A stretch of 64,000 nucleotides of DNA from Stentor coeruleus (lineage: Eukaryota > Ciliophora > Heterotrichea > Heterotrichida > Stentoridae): NCBI GenBank assembly GCA_001970955.1, contig MPUH01000058.1, positions 1-64,000 on the forward strand. The letters run 5' to 3'. Within the stretch, counting starts at the first letter, position 1, and every line of letters begins with the position of its first letter. Below, in pieces: positions 31,455 through 40,547 of the stretch. Both the position numbers and the translations under genes were made by a program. The notes beneath the pieces were generated by a model. That model had not been told where the DNA came from. It worked only from the letters and a program-made list of their open reading frames with translations, and did no database searches.

Positions 31455-32426
31455 TAGTATTTTCAAGCTTTAGATCTGCTGATTTTGTATAGGTAAGTAG
31501 ATATAGTAAGGAGAAATGAAGTATGATTGAGCAAAGGGTTTTAAAGTTATGAGGAGATTTTTGTTATAAAGTATAGAGGATTTATACAACTTTGATGAGT
31601 TTAGATAGATTATTGGATGATTGAAATTTTATAACGAAGATTTGTGGATATAAAGAGAGAAAATACAATTTTTTTAAGGTTAAGGCTATAATTATACTTT
31701 AGTTTAGTTTCAATGAGGTTAAGGAAATTTTTTAAGAGTAAATCCTACTTTTTAGGATTTTGAAGATGATTATTAAAGTATAATTGGAATTCATTATTCA
31801 GCTATTTAATAGTTATTAAGTTTAATACTTAAATTTACTTATAAAAGTCTATTTAAACTTATAATTATTATAATTTTTACACAAAACTAAAGTACCCATT
31901 TATAGATTTAATTTTTTAACTGATTTAATTAATAACTTATTATATCCTAACCTCTTTTATTTCAATAATCTAGCAACTGACCATGTTACAATTAACTTCT
32001 TCATGACTTAAAGCAAACCTTAAAGGACATTTCAAACCATAATATTTTTCTTTATCTCGAAATTCTATTTTTATAGGATTTCTCATTAAAGATTTTTAAT
32101 AAAATTTATTTTATCAGTCGAATCATATCAAAAGGTAAAATTCTTGTTTATATATATCAAAAGTCAAAATCAATATAAGTTACAGTGTATTTCAATAGTT
32201 CATGAATGATTATTTTCTAGTTTTTATTCGAAAAAAGACTACAAAATTATTAGTTGCACTTGTATGAATATACCATTAATATATATTACAACTTGTGCTA
32301 TTTTTATATATTGTCATTTTCAGTATTTAACTTAATGGAATTAAAATATCCATGTGTCTTAGTAAAATGATACAGTTATTAGACAATTTAGCAATAAAAG
32401 CAGGTTATTATAGCAAAAAAGCAAGA
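31455..32426. other. Intergenic region, no gene seen
   Basis: This is the 3' flank of SmD2 (G-rich to about 31790), then C-richer DNA towards the 3' end of the minus-strand B-box gene. I see no open frame, repeat or RNA feature. The convergent genes on either side fit the skew switch near 31900. Confidence 0.5.
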
Positions 32427-35300
32427 TTAACAAGTATATTGCAAACTATTTTTTTTTTCAGACTTTTCAATAGGCAAGTTTCCTTGAATATCATGATTTA
32501 ACCCTACTATTTCACTAGATTTTTCATTATCTGATGATTTTCTATAATCAATCAAGAGTTCTCCAGTTATTGGGGTAATTATAGGTGTTGTAAATTCAGT
32601 ATTTAAAGTATTAAACATAGAAACAGAAGAGTTTGTCTTAGACGAATTCTGATCAAAGCCTTCAGGTAAGGGAAGACTTGCAAAATTTGACTCTTTATAT
32701 GCTTTTGGAGATATTTCCTCAACCTTATATTTATGATCTTCTATAGGTTGAGCTAAACGAGGAGGATTACAAATATATGATATTATTGGAGGAGGAGGAG
32801 GGATAAACTTATAAGGAAATGGTTGGGCTTGTGATGAAAATTTTAGATTACAAGGTATTTCTAATATTTCTAATGGTGGTGGCTCTAGTATTTTTTCGGT
32901 TTTGTATAAACTTTGAGGATTTTCATAAAGATTTTGTTCTGAAATTGTTGGCATAATAATATTTAAAGGTCTTTGTAGCAACTCAGGTGGACTTGGTATC
33001 ATTTTTTCATCAGGTTTCTTAGAAAAACTATAAAAGCTAGGGCTATAATTTTCATTAGGCAATGGAATAGATGGGTTTACTTCACCTTTTATATCTTTTT
33101 CATTAATAGAACTATCAAATGATTTATCAGAATTTGGAAAACTATCACAATAAAAAAAGGATTTATCAGGAAAAACATTTTCAGATGGCTTAAGAGACTG
33201 ATATAAAGATGTTATCTCTATAGGTTGTAAAGGTTTTTCTTCTTGATTTATTATGTTTCCTATTGATGAATTTGAAGAAATTTCTTTTGTTAAATTAGAT
33301 AAAGTTTGTTCATCAAGGTTTATTTTAATACAATTCTGATTTAGATTTGAGGGTATTTGAGAATAATTTGATATCGGAGGATTATTTGTTATTGGAAAAA
33401 GTGGGTCTATTTCATATTGTATATTCTGTTTATAAAGGTTTGGCATAGTTTGAATATTCATATGTAAATTGTTACTTGAGGTGTTATTGGAACCTTCATT
33501 TTTCAATCCACCAATTTTTTGCAACTTATTAAACAGTTTATCAAAAAAAATTCTAATATCTACTGGTTTTGTTTTCTCTAATCTATCTACCAATTTTTCT
33601 ATAAACCCATCACACATATCTGGCACACTAAAAATTTCATCCTCATTTACAAAATATTTATAGTTACTTTTAGCTTCTTCTAATAAATCCCTAACTTTAC
33701 TATACTTACACACTTCAAAATCCTTAAAATTCTCTTCATATATACCCTTTTGCCCTTTACCTATTGCAGATACTAACCTAATATCAATAATCTTCATATC
33801 CCCAAATATCAAAATAATCCCTTCATTTATCCTATTATCAATAAACGCAAAATTTTTACCAATCACATTAATAACATTTAATAAAATCATATCACATGAA
33901 AATATTCTTATACATTTTGTAGACTCCAAACAAATAATCCTATTTTCTTTACAATATTTCAAAGACTTCAGTTCTTCTGTTTCTAATTTTATATTAAGTT
34001 TTTCTCGATGTATAGCGTTTATAACTTTGCAATATAGTTTTTTTTTGTCACAAACATATACATATTTTTTTAGACGATTTATATAAGCAAGTGCAGTTAT
34101 TTTTTCATTTGGCTTGATTCTTAAGAAGATTTCACGTATAATTTCTAGTTTTCCTTGTTTAAGTCGATATTTTTTTATATGTTTTGGTTGAGAGATTATT
34201 ATGGATTTTGGAGTTGAACCTGAAGATATAATGAAATATGTGGAATATAAAATTAGAGAAATTGAACAGATGATTGGAGAATAGTAGATTATATATGATT
34301 TGTTGATTAGAAAGAGGTTTATTAGTAGTTCTGTATTAGATAAGTTATGGATTGATTTTAGGAAACATGGGGATTTTTGTAGGATAAGGGCTATGATTAT
34401 TTTCCAATTGCTCGTTTGGACTAGTTTTAGGTCGGGTGTTGTTATTTTGTAGGTGAAAAGTCCGACACGCATGTAGTTCCCGTTTGTGTGTAACTCACTT
34501 AGGAGATTTACGAAGTTTCTTGTGGACTTATCTTTGATTTTTTGCTTTTGTTCAATGAAAAATGTTTCAAATTCTAGGAATTTATTTGCGAATGACATAT
34601 CTTTGCCTTTGAGAAAGTGAGAAAAGCTTTTGTAGAAATCTTTTATCATACCATCAATATCAAGTTCCTCATTTGTTATGTACTTTTGTATATATCTTTG
34701 CTTTTCAGTTTTTAAATCCAATGAAATAACTAGTTTTTTTCTTGTTTTTTTTTTCATTTGATGATATTCTTCAGCTTGGTCTAGTAATTCTATTAAACCT
34801 GATGAGATAAGGCTTTCAATTTCACAATGCATTAAATTGTATTGTCCAATAACAATATCACGAAGTACACTGAAATTTATATCAATATTCTCAATTATAT
34901 TTCTCAAAGCTTTAACATATAATTTCATCATTTCCTCAAGTTTTTCACTACTTCCTGTCTTCAAAGAGCAAACATCTTCAACAAATTCTTCTGAGATTTT
35001 ATCTAAAGTCCTCTTATAATCCTCAGGTAAATAAATATCCACAACATTTAAAGCAAGTAAAAATCCTTTCCCATCAATTTGAAAAATCAAAAAATTCTCA
35101 ATATTCTCGATATCATCACCTTCAACATTATAAAAATCCTTTTTAGCCACTTTTACCTGAAAATAATCAACAATTTGATGTTCGCCAGGAACATTTTGAT
35201 GTTCTTTAAAATGATCATGGCAAAAACCAACTAGTTCATGACTACCTCTACATATAAACAAAACCTGATCTCCACAATCTTCCTTACTACAATATTCCAT
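32427..35300 (-). CDS. B-box-like zinc finger protein with long Pro-rich tail
   Basis: The 957-residue protein starts with a Cys/His cluster (CSKEDCGDQVLFIC, then FCHDHFKEH) typical of a B-box. A helical region follows at about 60-270. Residues about 270-540 contain short hydrophobic strands suggesting a degenerate beta-propeller (KYVYVCDKKKLYCKV, KCIRIFSCDMILLNVI). From about 610 the tail is disordered and rich in Asn, Ser and Pro, including runs such as FIPPPPPIISY. B-box followed by a propeller recalls TRIM/NHL-type scaffolds. No RING finger is present, so ubiquitin-ligase activity is not supported. A related N-terminal cluster opens the gene at 60249. Confidence 0.75.
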   Translation of the reverse strand: MEYCSKEDCGDQVLFICRGSHELVGFCHDHFKEHQNVPGEHQIVDYFQVKVAKKDFYNVEGDDIENIENFLIFQIDGKGFLLALNVVDIYLPEDYKRTLDKISEEFVEDVCSLKTGSSEKLEEMMKLYVKALRNIIENIDINFSVLRDIVIGQYNLMHCEIESLISSGLIELLDQAEEYHQMKKKTRKKLVISLDLKTEKQRYIQKYITNEELDIDGMIKDFYKSFSHFLKGKDMSFANKFLEFETFFIEQKQKIKDKSTRNFVNLLSELHTNGNYMRVGLFTYKITTPDLKLVQTSNWKIIIALILQKSPCFLKSIHNLSNTELLINLFLINKSYIIYYSPIICSISLILYSTYFIISSGSTPKSIIISQPKHIKKYRLKQGKLEIIREIFLRIKPNEKITALAYINRLKKYVYVCDKKKLYCKVINAIHREKLNIKLETEELKSLKYCKENRIICLESTKCIRIFSCDMILLNVINVIGKNFAFIDNRINEGIILIFGDMKIIDIRLVSAIGKGQKGIYEENFKDFEVCKYSKVRDLLEEAKSNYKYFVNEDEIFSVPDMCDGFIEKLVDRLEKTKPVDIRIFFDKLFNKLQKIGGLKNEGSNNTSSNNLHMNIQTMPNLYKQNIQYEIDPLFPITNNPPISNYSQIPSNLNQNCIKINLDEQTLSNLTKEISSNSSIGNIINQEEKPLQPIEITSLYQSLKPSENVFPDKSFFYCDSFPNSDKSFDSSINEKDIKGEVNPSIPLPNENYSPSFYSFSKKPDEKMIPSPPELLQRPLNIIMPTISEQNLYENPQSLYKTEKILEPPPLEILEIPCNLKFSSQAQPFPYKFIPPPPPIISYICNPPRLAQPIEDHKYKVEEISPKAYKESNFASLPLPEGFDQNSSKTNSSVSMFNTLNTEFTTPIITPITGELLIDYRKSSDNEKSSEIVGLNHDIQGNLPIEKSEKKNSLQYTC

Positions 35301-35763
35301 TTATAAAATCAAGGATTTTTTAATATAAAATATAGAATAAATTATTACAATATTTTATTTATAAAATCAACTCAGTCAATTCATCCAGAAAATTAGTTTT
35401 TTATCGTAAATATCTCGGTTTAATACAATTTATACATAAAGATCTTTATTATATCATAGCAATGCGAATATATAAATAAAGTAACTTATCTCAAAATATC
35501 ATATAAAAATAAACATTATTGTATATAAAATTAAAAAACCTACTTATGCCAAATTCTAATATCATTCATAACACCTTCCTTTCCTTCTAATATTCTAAAA
35601 ACATACCCAATAAAATATTTTCTTATTTTCAGCAAGTCTATTCCTTCTTATATCTTATAATAAAATCAAAATTTTTCATATGTAAATATACAAACATAAA
35701 TTGTGTTAAATCTTCTTCAAATAATTACAGTATCATAAAAAATTTATCAATTTCATTTTGAAA
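35301..35763. promoter_or_regulatory. Divergent 5' flank
   Basis: This lies between the start of the minus-strand B-box gene and the start of the plus-strand hydrolase, so both promoters must be here. It is AT-rich, and the right part is poor in G. A frame extends upstream of 35764 but begins only at TTG, so the ATG at 35764 is taken as the hydrolase start. Confidence 0.4.
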
Positions 35764-36801
35764 ATGTCTTACGATGATCTATGGAAAGCAATAATCAGAC
35801 CTCCTCGTGAATCCTACAGAACTAGTGACTTGGGAGATCAAGAATTCACAATGTCTAACAAAAATTACATGCGGACAGATTTTACATTATTAAGTATTCA
35901 AGGTTTAAAAATTCTTGGATCTCATTACGAGCCTATAGAAAAAGAGAGAATATCTCCGATTCTTCCATGTGTTATATATTTACACGGCAATTGCGGTAGC
36001 AGACTTGATGCTCAGAATAGTATCTTTTTACTTACCGGGAATATTACATTAGTTTCTATAGATTTTCCTGGTTGCGGCCTTTCTGAAGGGGAATACATTT
36101 CCCTAGGCTGGTTTGAGCAGCATGATTTAGCTAATTTAGTAGACTATTTAAGAGAAGAACGAAGAGTTGGAAGTATTGGCATTTGGGGGAGAAGCATGGG
36201 TGCTGTCACTGCAATTTTATACGCTAGCACCAATCCTAAAGGTATCAAAGCCTTAGCCCTTGACAGTCCATTCGGTAAGCTTAAAGGTGTTGCAATGCAT
36301 CTAGCAAAGTCCAGAGCGAAATTCGTGCCTAATTTTGTATTGAAAATCGGTTATAAAATGATCCGCAAAAGCATAAAGTCCCGAGCGAAATTTGATATTG
36401 AAAAACTGAAACCAATAAAATATGTTAAAAATGTGAAAATTCCAGCAATCATAGCTTATTCTACAAATGATGAGCTAGTTCCTTGTAAACAGTTTGAAAA
36501 AATACAGCTTAAATATGGAGGGCCAAGTATTGTAAATATTTTCCGTGGTGGGCATAATGATATTAGATCTGTAGATTATTGCACTGAAGTTGGACTATTT
36601 TTTTGCAAATATTTGAATGTAAAACAGTTAAAAAATGACCCGATTTCTATACCCCCGCATTGGATAACTGAGGATGTGATGAAAAAAGCTCAGGAGTTTG
36701 AAGAGAATTCAAAGAAGAATGATGAAGATATGCAGATAGATTTGTTTTTGACTATAAATGCAAGTCGGTATTACAGCACTATACCTTCAAAGCATAAGTA
36801 A
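35764..36801 (+). CDS. Alpha/beta hydrolase, serine hydrolase type
   Basis: The 345-residue protein shows the alpha/beta-hydrolase core: an oxyanion HGN motif (VIYLHGNCGSR), FPGCGLSEG, the nucleophile elbow GRSMG with its Ser, STNDELVP with the acidic residue, and RGGHNDIR with the catalytic His. The order and spacing fit the S33-like/ABHD17 group, whose members are depalmitoylases, lipases or esterases. There is no signal peptide, and a basic segment (SRAKFVPNFVLKIGYKMIRK) may touch membranes. ATG 35764 is chosen over an upstream TTG. The acidic C-terminus is disordered. The substrate cannot be told; depalmitoylation would suit a genome with several MGxC proteins, but that is speculation. 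Confidence 0.9.
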   Translation: MSYDDLWKAIIRPPRESYRTSDLGDQEFTMSNKNYMRTDFTLLSIQGLKILGSHYEPIEKERISPILPCVIYLHGNCGSRLDAQNSIFLLTGNITLVSIDFPGCGLSEGEYISLGWFEQHDLANLVDYLREERRVGSIGIWGRSMGAVTAILYASTNPKGIKALALDSPFGKLKGVAMHLAKSRAKFVPNFVLKIGYKMIRKSIKSRAKFDIEKLKPIKYVKNVKIPAIIAYSTNDELVPCKQFEKIQLKYGGPSIVNIFRGGHNDIRSVDYCTEVGLFFCKYLNVKQLKNDPISIPPHWITEDVMKKAQEFEENSKKNDEDMQIDLFLTINASRYYSTIPSKHK

Positions 36802-37927
36802 TATAATAAATTCTTCTAATATGATCGGAAACCTAAACCTATTGGTAATGCATTATAAATCCTTACTATTCTATATAACATCATAAGCCTCACTGCAAAC
36901 CAAAAAAACCTAAGTTTCCCACAAATCCAGAATCTAGTAAAAATTTCTTTAAATTTCTATTCTAACCCCTTACAAACCCATCCAGCCTTTAATTCTTTCT
37001 TATCTCCTCCTATAATCAATAGTTTTTCTCTACTTTAAACAAGATTATAAATGACCCATAAAAAGTAATTGATATAAAAAAGTTGGCTCAAGTATAAAAA
37101 AACTCGCAAATCACAACACAAAGTGTGAGTATCCAATAGTCAAGAAAACCCCCACCATCCAAACAAGCTTAAAATCCTGTATCAAAAGCTCTAAAACCCT
37201 TCTCCGCAAATAAACCATAATTAAAAAGCTGAATTGATAGCTTTTTACCAGAAAAGCTCAGGATGATATCTCCAATCTAAAAATCCTCATCAAGATCTAA
37301 GCATAAAATCCAAATCCTCAAGCCTCAAAAAAGTCAAAACCATCAAAAAAGTTAAAATCCAAAGTTCAAAAGCAACAAAAACATTCAAAACCTTCTGTCC
37401 CATAAAACCCAAACACAAAAACTGTGGCAAAGTTTGAGGTATCACAAAAAATCAATACCCAAAAAATGTGCTAATGATAATTTTTCGCTTATAACAAACA
37501 AAAGGCAAACTCTTCTTAAAAGTACCTTTAATACTAGATTCAAATAAGAAACCCTACAAAATCAAACTTATGAGGACAAGGTTTCTTATAAAATAATAGA
37601 AATGATGGAAAAACCACAAGCAAATTTTGCGTTATGGTTGTAAAAAGTTCAATACCTGACTGTAAGAGTTTTTTAAGATCTTTTATAAAAAAGCACTTTA
37701 TTTATAGTGCTGCTATACATATGAAGGTGTTAGGGCTTTAGTAAGTAACCATGATTTCTTATGCCTGCTTAACCTATCTAAGTGAAAAATGGTCAAAAAT
37801 GCACAATGGTTAAATGGCCTAAAGTTAAAATGCCCTGGGCTATAAACAAGAAATTAAAGGTGCTAGAAAACGCAAACGATAGAAAATTAAGGTTTATGGT
37901 TTGGGACAAAATCAATAACAAGTTATC
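36802..37927 (+). other. Intergenic region with Lys/Gln/Pro-rich coding remnant
   Basis: About 37050-37720 on the plus strand reads as a basic, disordered protein in two or three frame segments, for example SVSIQ then SRKPPPSKQA, SKALKPFSANKP, SKKSKPSKKLKSKVQKQQ and KIIEMMEKPQANFALWL. Many TAA/TAG codons and a few TGA break it. Lys/Pro/Ser-rich composition resembles real proteins of this genome. No intact gene results. The rest is flank. Confidence 0.4.
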
Positions 37928-38242
37928 TTAACGATGGACAAATTTTTGAATAAGGTAGCTTTTTACATAAGCCTTGATCTTATCTATAGAAGCAGTGTCC
38001 ATTCTATGCCTTCCTTTGTCACCTTGGATTACCTTTTTGGTGATTCTAAATAGAAATTACTTCCTTCGAGATTTGTCGATGTCCTTTTTACCAGCCTGGA
38101 CGCCATCTTCTGACAGGCTTTTAAACACAATTCTTACTTCAGACTTTACAATATCCTTAACAAACAGTTGAAAATTATCACTAGAAGTTACTTTCTTATC
38201 AGGTGCACTAAGAGTCTTCTCTATGGCAAGTTTGACATCCAT
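37928..38242 (-). CDS. Small basic protein, 99 aa, intron-split
   Basis: A 60-codon frame from ATG 38242 reaches a stop inside a 15-nt intron at 38046-38060 (GTAATTTCTATTTAG on the coding strand). Splicing joins DKSRRK to ITKKVIQGDKGRHRMD and continues to TAA at 37928. Exons of 182 and 118 nt give exactly 99 codons plus stop. The protein is basic and helical (FQLFVKDIVKSEVRIVFKSL, SIDKIKAYVKSYLIQKFVHR) with no membrane helix. The alternating amphipathic helices would suit a small histone-fold-like or nucleic-acid-binding protein, but I cannot assign a family. Intron features matching the other three make this a confident gene. Confidence 0.8.
38046..38060 (-). other. 15-nt intron in 99-aa protein gene
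   Basis: The coding-strand sequence GTAATTTCTATTTAG has the GTA start, A at position 10 and TAG end. It splits an AAA codon; if retained, the frame meets TAA at once. Confidence 0.9.
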
Positions 38243-39518
38243 TTTTTAATATATTATGCCAGATTTAGGGTAGTTTTATTTGTCTTGCATAAATTGGAGA
38301 TTTATATAGGTTTATATATAGTAAAATTGGATTGAATATCTCAAAAGTTTTCTTAAACAGATATTTCTTAGAACTTTTTAACTATAAATACAAGTATTTC
38401 TTGTTGTATTTTAATATGATCGAGATTAATAATGATTTTTTTCTATTATCCCAACTTGTATCATATTAAAAAAATCACTGTTTTATATCTGTTTAGCTGT
38501 TAAAAGATCTAAACCTTTAATTGAATGTTGGATACTATTAAAACTTTTATATGGGTTCTCTTTAAAACAATTTGTATATGTTGTAATAAAAATAATGCTT
38601 TTGAAAGAATATGAGAAATGATCCTGATAAGATTTATGTCTTGTAAAGGATGAAATGTTTTTAAAGTGATTTTGGAAGATAAGATACTTTGAGTATGACA
38701 ATTTTCACATCTATTATAATAATTTATATAAAAATTAACATGATAATCAGATGTTTATGTTTAGAATTTTTAGTTAAATATGATAAGAGGTTTAAATATT
38801 TGTATTAAGAAATTATTGAATTTGGTTTGGGTGGGAATAGGTATGAGTAAAGTTGGAAATTTTGAATAAACAAAACAACTTTATGATAGAGAGAAATAAT
38901 TTTAGTTGGATAACATAAACACTCAGTTTTATCACAAGAAATCTATAAATCTTTTTAATGTATAAAAATTATAATATTTTCATCCCTTTTATCATTCTAT
39001 CATTATACATCATAATAAATTGCACACACATCTTATCCGAATTAAAAATCTATATAAAAACTCATATGCACATACTATTTACATAATTTATATATTCACC
39101 TTACAATTCTAACCACCTGTTTTCTTTCTCCCATACTTCCCTTTTAATCTAAAAGTCTCCTAATATAAAAACTCATATGCACATACTATTTACATAATTT
39201 CTATATTCACCTTACAATTCTAACCACCTATTTTCTTTCTCCCATACTTCCCTTTTAATCTAAAAGTCTCCTAATATATTACTTCAAAAACCCACAAATA
39301 AATTCATTCCATCATTAGCAAGCTCTACTAAAAAAGTGATTCATAATAATTTCCTAAATCTTAAAAGTCAAACTTCCAAAACTATTATAAAATCCTCATT
39401 AAAATCCTATCAACCCAAAATATCTTATAATAAAAAGTTTAAATCACTATAAACTTCTTATTCAAATTTACTAAAAATAAAACATATTCCTATTCTACTA
39501 CTTTTAATTACCCCTTAG
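38243..39518. other. Intergenic region with 111-bp tandem duplication
   Basis: A 72-codon minus-strand ORF at 38483-38701 (MSYSKYLIFQNHFKN start, TAA end) could be a small gene but has no family likeness, so I leave it as uncertain. Near 39052-39273 lies a tandem duplication listed separately. The stretch from 38940 to 39518 is very poor in G. Nothing else is recognisable. Confidence 0.35.
39052..39273. repeat. 111-bp tandem duplication, two copies
   Basis: Two head-to-tail copies (about 39052-39162 and 39163-39273) differ at only two or so positions, such as AATTTATATATTC against AATTTCTATATTC. No N separates them. It lies in the 3' flank of the minus-strand acidic protein gene. It appears to be a recent local duplication, not an assembly join. 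Confidence 0.85.
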
Positions 39519-40169
39519 CTAATTATCTTCTTCCTGCTCCTTTTCGCCACAAGTTTGTCTGAAGTTTAAATACCCTTCCATATCAAAATCTTTCATATCT
39601 CCATGTTCCTCTTCCTCAGGAAGCAAAGATACCTCAGATTCTTCTGAATCCTCATCAGAAGGCTCATACTCTTCATCATCTTCCATATTTTCTATCATTT
39701 GTCTTGGCCTGATTTTTGGTGAATGAGGTTCAGAATCATCATCTTCATCTTCACTATTCTTTTTACCTTTTTTCTTATCTTTTTTATCTTTTTTATCTTT
39801 TTTATCTTTGCCTTTCTTTGGATTTTCCTCAAATTCGCTTTCATCATCTTCATCAACATCCTCACTATCTTCACTATCGTCATACTTGGCGATTTTTTTC
39901 TTTTTTTTAGGATCCTCGTCTTCAGAGTCTTCTTTTTTTTGTTTTTTTAGTTCTTTTTTCTTATCTTTTTCACTTTTTTTTGCAGATTTATCCTTTTCAG
40001 TTCTAAAAACAAGGATTTCATAGGGTTTTGGGATTTTCTGAGTGTTTGTGATGGGTTTACTTGGATTTTTGTTCTCTTCATGAGGATTTTCTAGGTCTTT
40101 ATTGTCTAATTTTTCACAGCTACTAGTCTCACGTTTTGCCGGAATCAAGTCTTCTGAAAGATTAGACAT
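39519..40169 (-). CDS. Highly charged Lys/Asp/Glu-rich protein
   Basis: The 216-residue protein is nearly all low-complexity. A Lys/Glu stretch with KKDKKDKKDKK lies in the centre and is flanked by acidic Ser/Glu/Asp runs (EDSEDVDEDDESEFEE). The C-terminus is acidic (EYEPSDEDSEESEVSLLPE). Serine in acidic context offers many CK2-type sites. No fold, signal or membrane helix is visible. Such proteins are often nuclear chaperones, nucleolar proteins or chromatin adaptors, but composition alone does not decide. The frame is supported by its length in a region where the opposite strands are only shadows. Confidence 0.7.
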   Translation of the reverse strand: MSNLSEDLIPAKRETSSCEKLDNKDLENPHEENKNPSKPITNTQKIPKPYEILVFRTEKDKSAKKSEKDKKKELKKQKKEDSEDEDPKKKKKIAKYDDSEDSEDVDEDDESEFEENPKKGKDKKDKKDKKDKKKGKKNSEDEDDDSEPHSPKIRPRQMIENMEDDEEYEPSDEDSEESEVSLLPEEEEHGDMKDFDMEGYLNFRQTCGEKEQEEDN

Positions 40170-40547
40170 TTATATTTTTTACACTCCATATAAAAATACT
40201 CAAATTTTCTTAGTTTAAGATTAAATATGCATTAAATCCTATATCAAAAACAACAAAATCCATTTCTGGTTATAAAAAATTGTTATAAATAATATTTAAA
40301 TCATCAGTAATAATCTAATAATAAGTTTTTTAAGCTAAACAAATAGTTTTCTTTATTGTAAATCATATAATATCATATAGCTTAATAGAACTATGGTAAA
40401 AATAGAAAACACTGAGCGAAACGGTTCTTATGACTTAAAATTCCTCTTTGTATATACAAATACCCTTTGTCTATTTCATTATTAAAAACCAATATCAGCT
40501 TTTGAATGACACTAAACCCATTTTTTACCCTGTGAATAATAAAAACT
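40170..40547. promoter_or_regulatory. Divergent 5' flank
   Basis: This is the shared upstream region of the minus-strand acidic gene and the plus-strand leucine-rich-repeat gene. It is AT-rich with no motif that stands out. A minus-strand frame at 40391-40723 overlaps the LRR coding start and is treated as a shadow. Confidence 0.4.

Noticed and set aside
37727-37740. GTGTTAGGG, one telomere-like unit on the other strand
   Set aside because: A single 8-bp unit is expected by chance in 64 kb and is not an array.
38483-38701. 72-codon minus-strand ORF
   Set aside because: No family likeness, no intron support, and it lies in skewed AT-rich DNA where such frames occur by chance. Kept only as a note in the gap entry.
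39716-40023. Plus-strand Phe/Ser-rich frames opposite the acidic protein
   Set aside because: Shadows of the Lys/Asp/Glu codons of the gene on the minus strand.
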